A stretch of 64,000 bases of DNA from Terfezia claveryi (Eukaryota > Ascomycota > Pezizomycetes > Pezizales > Pezizaceae): positions 124,001-188,000 of the forward strand of contig WHUX01000010.1 in the NCBI GenBank assembly GCA_015179025.1, in the 5' to 3' direction. The number at the start of each line of letters is the position of its first letter. The first letter of the stretch is position 1. A model generated the notes under the pieces. The model ran no database searches. It was not told the origin of the DNA and worked only from the letters and a program-made list of their open reading frames with translations. Both the position numbers and the translations under genes were made by a program. Below are positions 43,470-57,305 of this stretch, piece after piece.

Positions 43470-45376
43470 ACTGGAATTCAATTTTACGCTGGAAATTTTA
43501 CTCTAAAGGCGATGATTGTTGAAGATCTTTTATTTCATTTAAGAAAGTTCTCAGTCAGAAGTGATTACATTAAGTTCTACGGAATTTGGGTGCACAGTTA
43601 TGCAGGAGTTATGCTGGACTTCTTCTTATGTCAGGGAATTGGGTTTGTTCTGTTGAAGATATGGAAGAGAGTGGGATTCAGGCTTAGATTCATGTTTGCA
43701 TGTATCTTTAGTATGGTTAGATTATCTGGAATGTGCCTCCGAGGAAATGTGAATATTTGATTTGTGAATTTAATTAGCTCTTGTTTTGTAACTACATGTA
43801 TGGGTTTTTATAGGTACATTGTATACGAATGTACCGCTGGAGGATATCGTTTCTGAGCTTCTACGGACGATACTTATAATTTGAGGCTTTGAAAGATGAA
43901 GTGCCTCACCCTGACATGCATTTACAGAGGAAAGAGAGATATGTAATCACCCAACGGAATTCGGCGGCCGGTTAGTACGAAGGACTCTTCTGCAAATGTG
44001 GCTTTTTAGATTCAAGAGGTTTATACTGTACTTACATCAGCACCTGGTTCAGGTTCATGGGTTCCAGTATGGACCAGAAAGTGGAGACTGGAGACTGGAG
44101 GTCTTTAGAAGATCATTGTGAATTCATCATAAAATGAGAATAACTTTGTATGAAGAGTTTCCTCTCCCGAAAACGTCTTGCCATTGATGGTACATATGTT
44201 ATGCGCTCCCTGGTACGGAGTATCCAAGACCTATACATAAAATGAAATTTGATAGACGTCATTCCCGCTGGTGGATGTTATTCCCGCTCGTGGATGTTAT
44301 TCCCAAGGACGTTTTTCCCACAGTGGTGCAAGCTTTGGAACTACGTAGTATTGTCATGACCATGTAACAACTGCCGAATCCGAAATCTGCAATGGCAGGT
44401 TTTCGTTTTTAAGAACGTTCTAGGCTATGTACGAGCGGAAGCACTTCTCAAGTAGCCTATACTATATTTAAGGCACATGAACTCAGGCTATACACCTATT
44501 TATATACTTACGCTCCAATTATAAGCCAAATATAAGTATATAGGTATAACACTGGTTTGAGAAACGCGGCTCAAATGTTACTGCAGCCAGTTCTAGCACC
44601 AGATAACTAGTAAATGCAACAATATGCTATGGAGCTTGGTGGAATATAGCTAGTTTGTATTACCAGCCAACAGGATAACACTTCCTAAGTACCTCTCTTC
44701 AACTATGGTTTGCAGATCTGCTGGTCAACTTACGTTCGTGAGTCTCCTTTGAAAAGCGAGTCTCGTCTCCTGTTTCTATAAGTGAGTCCCTAGCTTAATT
44801 CACGGTTCAGGTGGTACTGTTAGCGAGGGCCAGACTAACAATTCGTGTGGGCTGTCTTATGACAAGTAGATCGATATTTCGATGATTTTTTTTAAATAAA
44901 TTAGTACTTGTATTTAAGACATACTAATCTATGACGAGAAACTATTCAACCCCAGGGCTGGTCCCTGCCCTACTATGAATCTTGTTGATATGGAATTGTC
45001 CGTAAACTGGAGACCACAGTCCATTAGCCCCTAGATTGGACAATAGTCCTCATAATACTGCACTTGCAAGTCACATTCAGTACCCCGAGTAGATGGAGTA
45101 GTGTGGGACAGAGCATAGTCTACAACTTAGCCGCACCATAATTGGTCTTATAGTGAAGGTCAACTAACATTATATATACAATTTCTTATGTACAATGATG
45201 CATAGCGGCGGCTAAAAAGTGACTTCACCAAAAGTAGCGGGGGTCAGGGAGAATTGCATATGCCTCAACATGCGTACTGCTGATCACTTGCTGCTAAGTC
45301 ACTTACCAGAACTTGCAAACTGGAACGGGGGTTAACTTTCTAACTACGCTCGCATATAGTCAGCATATGCATGTTT
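43470..45376. other. Intergenic, no gene recognised
   Basis: A plus-strand frame at 43512-43760 (hydrophobic, FFLCQGIGFVLLKIW) lies in the 3' flank of copy C and is probably chance. Nothing else stands out. Confidence 0.35.
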
Positions 45377-45707
45377 ATAGTTCCTTGCCATTAGTCTTCA
45401 CCATTTTTCTGGACGAGCGCTTTTTTGCTATGAAGTGGTAGCTAGTTGGTTACTATGTATGTACTATCCCTATACAAATTCATATGGTAACCCTATGTAC
45501 CTCTATATCAGTCACCTTTTGAGCCTTGTATACAAAGTCTTGCTTCGATTTATATTCTTATATTATGAATATTAGGAACTTTGGATAGTCTCAGTTCAAC
45601 GCTCAATTGAGGAATTGTGCTAGTGGCGATGTTTAATGATTATCCGAAAAGTGGGCTATTTTGGTGTAAAAACAACCAAGAGCGAAGACTAATGTCCTAG
45701 AACTATA
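45377..45707. mobile_element. MITE copy 1, TATAGTTC.. ends
   Basis: ATAGTTCCTTGCCATTAGTCT at the left and AGACTAATGTCCTAGAACTAT at the right are imperfect inverted ends. The interior matches, in opposite orientation, the element at 47543-47968 (CAACCAAGAGCGAAGACTAA, GGTAACCCTATGTACCTCTA, TTGAGCCTTGTATA, GATAGTCTCAGTTCAA). There is no ORF. TA borders are consistent with a TA-inserting family. Confidence 0.65.
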
Positions 45708-46039
45708 CATGTATTTTGATGGAAAATTGACTAGTAGTTAACGGAGTACCTGAATAAAACACAAGGTTGCTTCTTACTGGAATCCCGGTATTCCGATTGC
45801 AATACGAGTGCCATTCTCTGACAACGATTTAGATCTGAAATCTTAAGTATGTATAGTTTTAGGCTATTAAGCTCTACCTAGTTCCGGAATTATTCCAAGA
45901 ATACCTATCCCTCCGATATCCTAAGAAATCTAACAGAGCGAACCAAATTTGCATTGTACAGATAGTTAAGAATGTGTAGCTTAAATAAATTTGTATGACA
46001 ACGGCATGTACGCATTCCTCCTCCCCCCGGCCCCCCAGC

Positions 46040-46235
46040 TTGCAGTAGTTCTGGACGTGCCCTCAGAGGGGAAGAAGGGAAATATTAGGTGAGAAAGTAT
46101 TCTGGATAATGCCAACCTGGTTCTAGAAGCATTAAACAATCGAAAGAGTTGGCGAGTTTTAACGAATGTTCCAAAAGTAGTGGTTTTGCTGTAAAACTGA
46201 CGACGGCCGGAAACTAATGGCACGGAACTATACAC
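46040..46235. repeat. Partial relative of the MITE family
   Basis: The right part ends GGAAACTAATGGCACGGAAC, then TATAC, like the termini of the two MITEs at 45377 and 47543. The left end is not clear. Confidence 0.35.
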
Positions 46236-47542
46236 ACGTGCGCTGAAACATGCTCCCGACCTCTAGATCAGAAATTGGTTGACTACCGGTACTTCTTTGA
46301 GTCTAGTCAGAACTCTTTTTGGTTAGTCTCGATCAGACCCTCTGGTAGTTCAGCACCAGTCTGGGTACGAGGCAATAGGCCTAAGTACTTAGTTCAACTC
46401 ATGATCTCACCCCAGATGTTGCGAGAAACAACCCAATACCGTAACTTGCGTTGTGATGAATACTGGTGTGACATTGGTAATTAATATAGTTGGCCAGTAA
46501 CCTCACACCCGTCTTATATGTCGCCACATCTATCTGAACTTCTCGAGATCAATCCTCGCCCCTTACCTTACGAATGACAAAGTCAAACAATCCGGGCACC
46601 CAAGACTGGCGTATAAGTGGCTGATATTCCTATGAATCAGCAAAACCTTGTTTCTGTGTCCCTCAATAGCCAAGCACGTTATAAGGTGGCAAACTATTTT
46701 GGTTTGTATTTCAAGCTACGATGACTAAGTGGTTTTCTGTGCGAAGCATATCCAACACTCGCGATAGTGTCAACACCTTGACCAGTAGAATGTGCACAAT
46801 AGAAAAAGCGACCGTCTATCATAAGCAGTGTTCAAAGTGCCCATTTTCCTGTTCTTCATTGTGGCATTCCGTTGGTGCTGTACTGCAAACGCAACTACTA
46901 CTCAAGTCACTGCACTAAGGCGAACTTGCCTATATACGTTCGATGCCAGAATCCTGTGTCAGGTTGACAAATGCTACAAGCAATGTATACTGAGGAGACG
47001 AGACAGTTACTGAGGTCAATAAAAATAAAAAATAAAAAATAAAAAACCGGTGTCAACTTGCGCATGTGACTTGAATTTAGTAGCGTGCATGTCTAAATAA
47101 CACCAATATTTGGGCAGGGTACAAGCTCATCATTTAGAATCTCGCATGTGCAGCTACTACCTGTTATCTTGTTGGCCTGCGCCAGCAGTGGGTCAGTCGT
47201 TCTCACAGGTCACAATATATTGTTCCTGGTTGGTTAAATTCCTGCCTAAACATGGATCTACGGTAAGTACTCCGTAATGGTAATTTATAATCAGCTGGAC
47301 TGCAGTAACCAGACTAGGACTCTGCAGCAGATATTCTGGCTTGCACTAGTCCCTCGGAGGAGGACTGCAGGGTGATATTGTATTTGGTTAGCGACCTACT
47401 TGATATAGTAGTCCACCATTCTACATAAAATTTAGTCTCTCTGTGTGAATGATGATCACTGATCGCGATTACATAAATTGAAAGATAGTTTTTGAATTTC
47501 AAGTAGAGATTCGAAGACTACCGACTCCCAAACTTGTATTGT
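46236..47542. other. No gene recognised; A-rich simple repeat
   Basis: AAATAAAAAATAAAAAATAAA at 47022-47045 is a simple repeat. A GTAACCAGACTAGGA motif copy at 47305 and a TCTGGCTTGCACTAG variant at 47335 belong to the dispersed family. Frames are short. Confidence 0.4.
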
Positions 47543-47968
47543 ATAGTTCTAGGATAATTAGTCTTCGCTCTTGGTTGTTTTAACACCAAAATAGCCACTA
47601 ACACAATTCCTCAAGCCCTTTGAGGGTTGAACTGAGACTATCTAAAGCTTTTAATATAATATAAGAACATAAATTAAAGCAAGGCTATTTATACAAGGCT
47701 CAAAGGTTGGCTGATATAGAGGTATATAGGGTTACCATATAACTTTGTATGGGGATGGTATACCACTGCATGGCACCCAACTGTGTAGAAGCACCGCATA
47801 AGAGCATATAACGGCCTGATTTTTTGATATAGTATAGAAATCGTTATAATAATTCTAATTCCAAACGCACGAACAAATTGATTGCTTATTGGTATTGTGG
47901 GAAATTTTGCTGGATGGGCGCTTTTTAGTGGGAAACAGCTAATTGCGAAGACTAATGGCACGGAACTT
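47543..47968. mobile_element. MITE copy 2, inverted relative to copy 1
   Basis: It starts TATAGTTCTAGGATAATTAG, then TCTTCGCTCTTGGTTGTT, and ends GCGAAGACTAATGGCACGGA, then AC. It is longer than copy 1 (426 versus 331 bp), and its interior is shared with copy 1 in reverse. Together the two form a long-range inverted repeat. Confidence 0.6.
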
Positions 47969-50900
47969 CACTACTATGCAAAGGAAAAAATATATATATA
48001 TATATACAAAATGAAGGTTGACATTAAATTTAGATATTAAGCTGCGCCAACAATCTTATTAATATAATTACTGACTGCCGGTGTTTTCGGTGGCTCATTT
48101 CTACGGTACAAAACCCTGACACTTTACGGAGAATAAGCTGGAATAAACCTGGAATATAATCTGAAAGATAATGTCTGCAATATCCATAAACTCTAGGAAC
48201 TAATGTTCCGTTATTGTTTTTGCTGCCTTTAGGCCTAGAGTTGTGTCCCGTTTTAGAGCTCGATCTATCCTACCGAGATGCTCTAGTACTACTCCGGCTA
48301 ATACATTTTCCCCCAATTGATATTATCCTAGTATTATATAATATCCCCTCTGTTGTGCACTCCCGTAGCTAACATAGACCATAGTGTCTGAATATGAAAA
48401 CCCCATAGTGTGCCTGCGTATAGGGATTGTTCCATGGGATACTAGTTGGTTCATTCCACCAGACCGGCATCGATTCTGGTCAACTACAGTAACAGTGAAT
48501 GTCGCCTAGCGTGCCATAAAAGGATGTTTGCAGTGCAAGGCCTCCACCTGTGGGACTTGCTGTATGATTCAGGGCACCCCTTCCAAGCATATCATTGTCT
48601 TTTCTTGATTAACGCAACCGCCGGTATCGCTCGCCTAGGGCTTGGGCCACGATACCTTTGACTCAATCTTCATTAAACCTAGCCCAGCCATGATAGAGCC
48701 TGAGCTTTCAGCCCACTCGGATCAACAAATTTCAACAAAAAACAATTATTCACAAAAAGGAAGGCTTAGGTCGCATCTTTCCACTACACAATTAATATTC
48801 GCGTTTGCTCGTAAATGCTATATAGGAAAATATGTGATTATACTTACGTAAAATTGAGCGAATGCTTTGTGGTAAGCTGTGGAAAGGTAAAGGATCCTGT
48901 ATTCATTAACAGGTAGGAGCTATCGTAGGGCCTGAAGCCCAATTTTGGAGTGCGAGTGGCCGTGCTAGTTTGGGGACGCGTGTTGCTCGTGTGAATGTCT
49001 GTTGAAGCACTGTAGGTCACAATAAGAACTGTCCAGACACCCGTGCTAAATCCAGTACAAAGTAGTTCAATAGTGATAACGGACAAGAAATTAGCTTCAC
49101 ATTACTTAGCATGTCCGATCACTAAGTAGAGTGATTATGTATACCTTAATAGATTCCTTGCGCTAGGGGGTTTATTAACCACGGCGTGCATTCTTCATGT
49201 TGAAATGCTGCTCATGCTCGTAGTCGTGGTGTAGTTATAGCCTCAGTGGGGTCCATGGCGAAGGGCAGGGAAATGCCGTAACCGCAGCGGACATCGTCGA
49301 TCGATAGGGGAGCTCTGTAGTGTCGATTTGTTGAGTTATACGGCGAAAATCAGCGAGCAAGGGTCCTTGTCCAAGATCCCTCTACCTTTTGACCGGGACT
49401 CTTAGCCACTTTTCGCGGTAAAACATTAACACACTGAGGTGGGCTCTACATATAGGCATACCGGTGAATGTTAAGGAAGACGCCGAGGATGCTAGCTCTG
49501 TGGAGAACACAGTTTCGTGAAGGAGAGTAAACGCTCGAGCTTCAAGAGCCTGCAATCTACTACCTCATTCTCCTATATTCAGCCATGGGTATAGACCCTA
49601 GACTGACCACCGAAATTTCAGTTATTTGTTGGGAAAGTCCTCTGGAGGATGTTTCTATAGACACGAGAGGACGCTATGGAGGATGCTGCCGAGAACAGTT
49701 GAATTACCGTAGAGGCGAGAAATACATCCATAGAGCTAACTTGTTTGCTTAGTGAGGGGATAGTATACGGAGAAACCATGAACTATACTAGGTACTTAAG
49801 TAGATGTATATATAAGGACGGTATGGATGAAGGGGATTTGGTGGTCGGTACCGTAGTTTCCTTCGAACGACGGAAATATAGTGAATGAGAGGTGCCTGTG
49901 TTAATGTAGCGCAATCTAGAGGGTTGGGTGCCGACCTTTGGTAACGAAGGTGGTCAAAAAAGTGAAACCCCCCAAAGTAGTTTAAGTCCAAATCTGAACG
50001 CGGTGCCCATAAGCGCCAACTTAACTAACTCTGCTAATACGAAAGGGTAAACCAAGATTTTTGGGCAGCGGTATGTGCGCCTTGCACTTTTCTCGGTAAA
50101 AGTAATTGGGAACATATCATGGCTTCTATCGGCAGCCTTGGGTCGACTGGTTAGTCGTGTTTGAAAGGGCAAGGTACCCTTGCCGGCAACGACAATATGG
50201 TTGATTGAGGTGGATGTATGAGCTCACGTCTAGACTGCAGCACTACTGTAGCTACAGCCTGGAAATGTTGGTTCCCAGATCTCCGAATTCGCGAAAGAGA
50301 GCTCTTTCTCCTACTGCCTGTATGAAGGTGTAGCGAGGATAAGTGTTCTCATGCTTGTTTGAACCGCTCTTGGCCTAGGTTCTTTGTCTAGTTACTGCGC
50401 TCCCGCATTTTAAGCGGCTCTACCAGCAGCCTTGCTATGTGTTGGTATACGGTCAATTGTGAGGGAAGATCCAGTTGAAGTTCGATATAAATGATTGGGT
50501 GTTTCCCAAAAGTACTTGGTCCTCATACGTATCCTCACCGATGTTTTATCAAATATACCGTGCATAACTTTGAATTCAGGACCATATATGTATCATTCTC
50601 ACTGACTATTGGTACACGCATTAACAGGAACCAGAAATTGGCGAAACAGATGTGTTTACAAGTCTTTAGTCAAACTATTATACTTAGTTTCTCTGATAAA
50701 TTGACAAGACTCGCACCTGGAGTTTGTCAAACTTGTTCCCTCTATGTAGGATACATAGGTGAGGTGCTCTCGGTGTACTCCAAATGAAGAACTGAATAAC
50801 TCACTCCCGGCCATGCGGTTGGTAAGAAGGTAGGATCCACTACCTAGAAAATGAGTTGTCCATTCTAGTCTCGGGGCCTCCATTCTCAGTGCATGCGGTA

Positions 50901-51399
50901 CCCGATATTAACTGATATGATTGGTTTGACTTTCAATTTCGTCGCTCGCTCCGGACAGCTTTTACATGCAGCTACATGGTCAACATCGATTCCAATGACA
51001 TTGGGAGTATCAAAGCATGCCCAGAACCCCCACAATAGACTTCATGCTCCACCTTCATCACACGTTAACGAATGTAACAGGGCAAGTGCTCACATGCAGC
51101 AGTAGTGAGACATAAGATTCAATCACAGCTTGCGCAGTTGGACTGGCTGGCTGAGAAAACTCGCAGTCAAAAGGGTCTTGATATGAAGGGAAATCAGATA
51201 GCCCACGATCGGGGTAGCCTTCGAGCGTACAGGGATCCTGAACAACCATTGTCCGGCTCCGGAATTTTTATCAACATACCTCCCACGAACAAACATTCCT
51301 ATCATCCCATTCCATCCCATAAAAATTAGTGTATGCATGACATTGCGCCCCTTCGAGCTCCTGTCCTGAGTATAAAGAGCATACTAGTATATATAGAAT
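47969..51399. other. Gene-poor stretch, no gene recognised
   Basis: A TA dinucleotide run (ATATATATATATATA) lies at 47991-48006. Short frames on both strands have no recognisable domain, start context or splice partners. I found no long inverted or direct repeats here. Confidence 0.4.
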
Positions 51400-51647
51400 G
51401 ATATATCGTGCTCCAGTTCCCTACCCCTGATACACTTCCACAACACCAACTTCTTATCGTGTTGTTAATGCAAATTCCATAATTATCAAGCCAGACATCG
51501 TTAACCTTATAGCTCGGTCTCGCTTTGGCAGCTTGACTCTTTTGCCAATCTCCACAGAGACGTCATCACCACACCTAACCTCCAAAGGGACCAGCACGGC
51601 ACGGTACTAGCAAACAATACTTCAGTGAACCATACAACTCTTTCCCT

Positions 51648-53483
51648 ATGTTTGCCCAAGACTACTATAAGATTATACCATGGCCTGCTGGCGTACAGCC
51701 ACAGAGCAATGCGGACTGCTTACAGAAACTGGCGACCTGTATAAGTATGGCTTTCCATGATTTGTTATATTGATAACAATTACTATGGTTAGCAAGACGA
51801 CGTCTAATTGTACTATTTACATAACAGGGGACAGAATCCTAGAACCCGAAGGAATCCAACAACAGCACATCACATGCACCCAAGAAGCCAAGGAAGATAA
51901 CACTCCAGGACGTACTGGAAATCTGGAGACTCTTGTGAATGATTATTCCCGGGTATTAAATTTTTATTTTGTTGGGGAAAGAGTCGCATTCGAAGCAAGT
52001 ACATCTCGACCAGCTGAGAAACTAGGCGAGAGCAGGGCACAAAATCATACCGTACTTCCTTGCATTTTGACTATGCTAATCCATAGATGGAACTGGCTTC
52101 CAAAACAGGTAACCCAACCCACACTGGAGTTGGGTGGAATAACCTGGCCTGACATATACCACCCGGCATTCAACCTCCCTTCTGAAACGAAACTGCAGAA
52201 GATGCAGAATATCCAAAGAGATCTTGCACTACTGAGCTCGTTCTCCCAAAGCCTTTCAACATTCCCAGAAAGGAATCGGGTATACGATTTCGGAAATTTG
52301 ACACTAGTTGATAAATATGGCGTATCTCCCTCGAGCATTCCTTTAGCTGATAGTTTCCCCGCTATCAATGTTAATCCTTTCAACTCCCAGGCTTTTTCGC
52401 CACCCAATGGATGCTACACATCTGTTGGCCAGAAGGCGTTGCGATTGAATCTTCCTGAGCTCGGGTTAACTGATGAGGATATTGATTCAAAAGAAATTAC
52501 TCACATGAGCGACTCCTATGGCGTCCCAGTCCAAAATAGCGAAGACCTGAATAATTTGAAATATACGTCAGAGTTAACAGGATGTGCTACCACCATCACA
52601 CTGCCCCGCGTTGGCTATCAACTCAAACAAGTGTGTCCAAGTGTATTTGATGGAGGACCTCGAGGTCCATATGCAGAAACAGGAACACCATTTTACTTGT
52701 TTTCTGATGCACAAATTTGCGATATCGAAACCTCTACGTAAGGAACTATATCTAAAACCATTCAAATACCATATCTTGCACTAACAACATCGATTGCGGA
52801 GTTATAGTGGAACCACTGGAAGTTCCAAATATGTGCCAAGATTTCTCGAAGAGTCCAACTCGAGGGCCATCGGACAGGGAAGTAAGCTCGATATCAATAA
52901 TATCAGCTTTGAGGAACTTCCGGAAAGGCCTCTCAACAATTACCAGGACAATATTATGTTCTCACCAGCCTCCTCTCAGACTAGTGAATGGACTCCAGGT
53001 ACCTCGAATAATGGTGAGCGCATGGATAGCAGTGGCAATGGTGTTATGAACTTAAGGAAATATTCCATCGGAGAACCACCTGAATTACCACACTTTGATG
53101 GGAACGGAGCACAATCAAGCCCTACAACTGAGTGTGCTGGTGATTACCACCAATCCAGATCCTCAGTCTCGCAGCGCGGTAGCCCTCATATGAGAGAGCG
53201 CCATACACATGACCTGACCCGAAGACGCCGTCTAGCAGGACAGACACAGTCTCGAGGCTCGCTCCGGCAATACCCATGCCCCATTTCAAGTTGTTCTCGT
53301 AACAGGACAAATTCAAAGAGGGTTTTGAGATCTGATAACCTTGGTGATCACCTCAGAAAGGTACACAAAGTTCCGATACCTGCTCGAACCAGGATTATAA
53401 GTTGGATCCTCACGAACATACCGCTCCTGAGGAAGGTAGACAAACATGAATCTCAAGTGTTGCATGGTGGAAGTTTGCTGTAA
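51648..53483 (+). CDS. C2H2-finger family protein, copy D (subtype 1), 510 aa
   Basis: Four exons: 51648-51744, 51828-51952, 52109-52737 and 52802-53483, phases 1-0-2. The start at 51648 (MFAQDYYKIIPWPAG) is downstream of where copy A begins. The sequence aligned with A's ATG is not ATG here, and one base is missing just before 51648, so the N-terminus is about 60 residues shorter. Exon 2 ends LETLVNDYSR. Exon 3 has LGGITWPDIYHPAFNL and TKLQKMQNIQRDLALLSSF. The last acceptor differs from A: the aligned TTTAG is TTGCG, and the AG three bases further on keeps the frame. The finger is CPISSC...SDNLGDHLRKVH (x18), followed by IPARTRIISWILTN and GGSLL. Nucleic-acid binding is inferred. A continuous open frame through intron 2 also exists. 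Confidence 0.75.
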
Positions 53484-54572
53484 CTGCAACTAGAAGACGA
53501 GGAGGTATATGAATTCTAGAACCTGAAGGCAATATTTAAATATATGTCAGGATATCCTCGTGAGACTCTGGCTTTCATGTTATTCATTCTTTTATGTCAA
53601 TATTTCATTCATGCTTCTTTCATATTGAGTAGGTTTGGTCGTACTATCGTCACGTTTCGCCTCCTTGCAATTCAAGTGTTTATTTGGCGATTGAGCAGAT
53701 AAGTATCTGGTTATTCTGGGTTTGCTTTGGAGCAGGGCACTGTGGATGGTAATGTTAGCAGAATAGAGCACAACAGGGGATCAAGTTTGAATTCGTTGGA
53801 GAACTTTCAGGTCGATGGGCTATTGATATGGGGTATGGAGGATGGTGAATGCATTTTGATAGGATATACTCCAGCTTTTTCTGTCTTGATGGAGGATTTT
53901 GGGAGAAGAGGCAACATACTTCGTGATAGATGTCAAGGTATCAGGCAGTGTGTGAAATCACTATTTAGGTTGTAGGGAAGAAACTAGTCTTTCCTTCTAC
54001 TTTCCCGGCGGTCGGTTCCTATATATTCAGATAAGATCACTCATCCTTAGATGTTCATGTGCTAGATATTTATGAAGGCGATGACCGAATCGGAGTCTTG
54101 AGCTGCAATTGGGCAATATGAGGTCACAACATATATCACATAGAACATGGACCCTTATTAATTTATACTTGCTTATAACTGCTCTAATTGGATGAAATGT
54201 CAATATTGAATTACAACCATCCAAGTTCTCTTGTACATGCAGTATTCTTATATGCTATTTGTTTACTGCGCTTGTTCACCAGTCAGATTATCTCTCCACT
54301 ACCAATTGGGAAGATTAAAGCTTGTGAAATATGGCATCACAGGACCATGATGCAAGTCACATTGGCTTGGGCTATTGCAGCATGCCCAACCGCTTAAACT
54401 CTCACACAAGAGTACTAATATATTTTGACTCTTCAGAACCTTGAGTCGGAAAGCAGCCCAACTTATATTGATTATATAGGAGTTTGAGGTGCTGTTGCTG
54501 TATGGTCTAGAGTTACGGAGGATAGGAATCATGACAAAGGCACTGCGCACTAAGGTATGTATCATTCAACGC

Positions 54573-54614
54573 TAGTCTGGCTGCACTTCCTAGGAGGGTC
54601 ATGAAACCAGACTA
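54573..54614. repeat. Short hairpin of the dispersed motif
   Basis: TAGTCTGGCTGCA...AACCAGACTA forms a 42-nt inverted pair with TCCTAGGAGG in its centre. Confidence 0.6.
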
Positions 54615-56290
54615 GGTGTTAGGCTACACGATAATTCTGACCGTAAATGACGTAAATGTAAAAGAAAGAGGCAAAGGAAATTACAGAACTTGGCGGGGTT
54701 CGGGAGTGCCAACCAGACTAAAACTAGCCCCGTACTTGTAATGCGAAGGAGGAGAACACTAGTCCGTTCAGAGTAGTCAGTACCCCATTGGGCTAGCGCT
54801 TTAACTCTCAAGTGTCAGGTAACTAGGCTGATGGAATTGATACATCGAAAGCTCTGCTGCCTCTAGGCCTCGGGTCCGCTGTTAGCTCAATTGATATCCT
54901 GATCTGAAATATCAATAATGATCATGACCAATATCAACTTCATGTGATGTAACTACGTAGCCTCTGCTTTGGTTGTTCACGCACACTTACATCATGGCTA
55001 AGGAAACTATCCTTGTGAATACGAAGTCTTTGTAATTAGCTTCAATACTATTCAATAAGAACAGCCCACTTCAGCTTTTGACCCTGTACGTAGAAGATCG
55101 TCGGATTCAAGAATGGTATGCTGTTCCCCTGATGTTGCGAGAAATAGCAATTTCTTCCATCACTCGATCCACGTTGTGAGCATTGATGCCTAGCCATTAT
55201 TCATGATAAGGCGGAGCTATTAGGCTACCATTTATCTTATATTGCTGCCTAACCGCAACAGCCAATTGTAGTGGAATTTGAATGACAACTCACTTGGAGT
55301 GATTAGGCAGCCCAGTGATCAGCTTAATTAATTACAGCAAGAAGGAACTATGGGAGGAAGGACGGCTCATGGTCATGGACAACTCAATCGGTGTTCTTCC
55401 CATAAATAATACCCAAATCCAATCAATATCCCTGAGATATGAGGAGCATCTATAAATATATCTGAGTAACTAGGCATGATTGACTGATTAACATATGATA
55501 TTACGCCCCATTGGTGATTTTTTCAGGAGCAGGGGGCTGAAGATTCTCAAATTCAGGCCGTGATCAAAATAGAAGCAGACATGGTTAATTATCAGGCACC
55601 TCTAATGTGAATGTTGAGAAGAATTCTGAGGCACCTGGGGATCCACAGACGCACCTCGTGCAGAGCCTTGTAGACAAATTGGAAACAACTGCGTTTTACT
55701 TGAAGTATGTCTTACATATCTACTGGCTCAGGTTTGAACAACACATTGGGGAGATTTGTCTAGTTCCTCCTGATCATATATATCCGATTTTCATTGGTGA
55801 TTGATGCAAGTGGTGATCTCATGCATGAGCTGAAAAGTTAGGCACTGTTACCCTCAGCTCAGCATTGCATTAGTTCGAGCCTGCGTAATCCACGACGTGG
55901 AACAAATCAACCCCAGGAAGTGTCAGTCTTCGATCCGATTCACATTTAGTTCATGCTCTGGAGGCCAAGCTTGTTAGATTGGAGTCGTCACAGCGAATCA
56001 TCAATTGCGGTTGCATAGCTCATGGGTAATCAGGAGAAAGCCAGGACAGATACATTAACAACACATGCATGCAGTTATCAAACAACTGATTACGACTATG
56101 TCCGTCCATACAATCCCTTCAGTTCAGCAAGGCTTAACTGGATACGAGCTGGAAATCCCAAAGGAGGCCTGCAAGACCAAGTGGCATATCTTTCTTTAAC
56201 ATCCCTGTCCTTAATGTATGTATACCAATTACATGCGAATTCTCATTTGTCAAAAACATGCAGACATTGAAATTTATGCTACTCTTTCGC

Positions 56291-57126
56291 AAACAATATC
56301 TAGGTCCTTGCCTTGATTCCTGATTCGTTGCAACTGCTTTTCGTCATGTACATATCAATTTCTGGAATTTTGTACATGTAAATCTGTAATACATACATAT
56401 ATGCAGAACACTTGATTTTATAATTGCATAGAATTGCATACGTAGATTCGGCTGCATATGCTAGCTCTGGTTAAGACCAATATACATTAATAGCTGATAT
56501 ATCCGTATTACCTAGCAATTATGCCTAAACGTACTTCCATACATACTGTTATCAACAAATCTAAACTTTCTTTGTATAGTTAGCTAATTCATCGAGGAGT
56601 TTATTGTAATTATACTAGAGACTAGCTTACACCGGTATTGTGGACCTCGAGCCCGCCCTATAATTGGCTTGACTAGCCTGCACCCATGTGTGAATCTCCT
56701 CACTGTACATACATATGTTGGTCATATATATAAGTATGGATTGTGTAATTTAGACCCGTCGGATCCTCAGATGACGAGCTCAAAGCTGGAATTCCACAGA
56801 ATGTGTATGATGATATGATATGTACGCATGCCTATGCGTTAGATCCAACAGAGTAATGGTGTATGACCGTAATTATTAAGAAACTGCTAGAGAGTTTGGG
56901 TGCGAGACTACGCTAGCTGGCCTAGCTGTCTGTTAAAAGGTGCAAATTCTTCAGTCTGACTTTACAAACTATCTGTAAACTCTCATTTGTCCAATAACAT
57001 ATCTTTTTTGATTTCACAAAATAAGCTAGTAAAATTTTTGGCTATTCAATGTCTGCCAGATATTAAGATACATTTAAGATTATTACAGCAACATCACATG
57101 GGAGCAAGCAGGTAGATCTACCTCTA
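56291..57126. other. No gene recognised
   Basis: AT-rich intergenic sequence without supportable features. Confidence 0.4.
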
Positions 57127-57305
57127 CCCTCCTCTGCCCTGTGGCAACCAGACTAGCCCTGTGGAGGGGTAGTGCAACCAGACTACCTCCTACCTAGTCT
57201 GGTTGGACTGCAGCTCTGCCCTCCTCTGCCCTGTGGCAACCAGACTAGCCCTGTGGAGGGGTAGTGCAACCAGACTACCTCCTACCTAGTCTGGTTGGAC
57301 TGCAG
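57127..57305 (+). repeat. Tandem duplication of an 87-bp unit built from the dispersed motif
   Basis: 57127-57213 and 57219-57305 are near-identical (period 92 bp). Each unit contains GGCAACCAGACTA, AGTGCAACCAGACTAC and the inverted TAGTCTGGTTGGACTGCAG. Another copy, GTTGTGCAACCAGACTAGAG, follows at 57316-57335. The near-identity suggests a recent duplication. Confidence 0.85.

Larger units (their letters stand above)
51400..56290 (+). repeat. Segmental duplication, copy 2 (partner 28.0-33.1 kb)
   Basis: It is collinear with 28.0-33.1 kb over gene D and about 2.8 kb downstream (landmarks under the partner entry). It lacks the left arm of the inverted element present at 31630-31915 in copy 1. 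Confidence 0.75.

Noticed and set aside
51770..52741. Single long ORF through exons 2-3 of copy D as an intronless gene
   Set aside because: Copies A, B, C and E all splice out the equivalent of 51953-52108, and the interval has a GTATTA donor, a GCTAATCC branch-like site and an AAAACAG acceptor, so I favour the spliced model.
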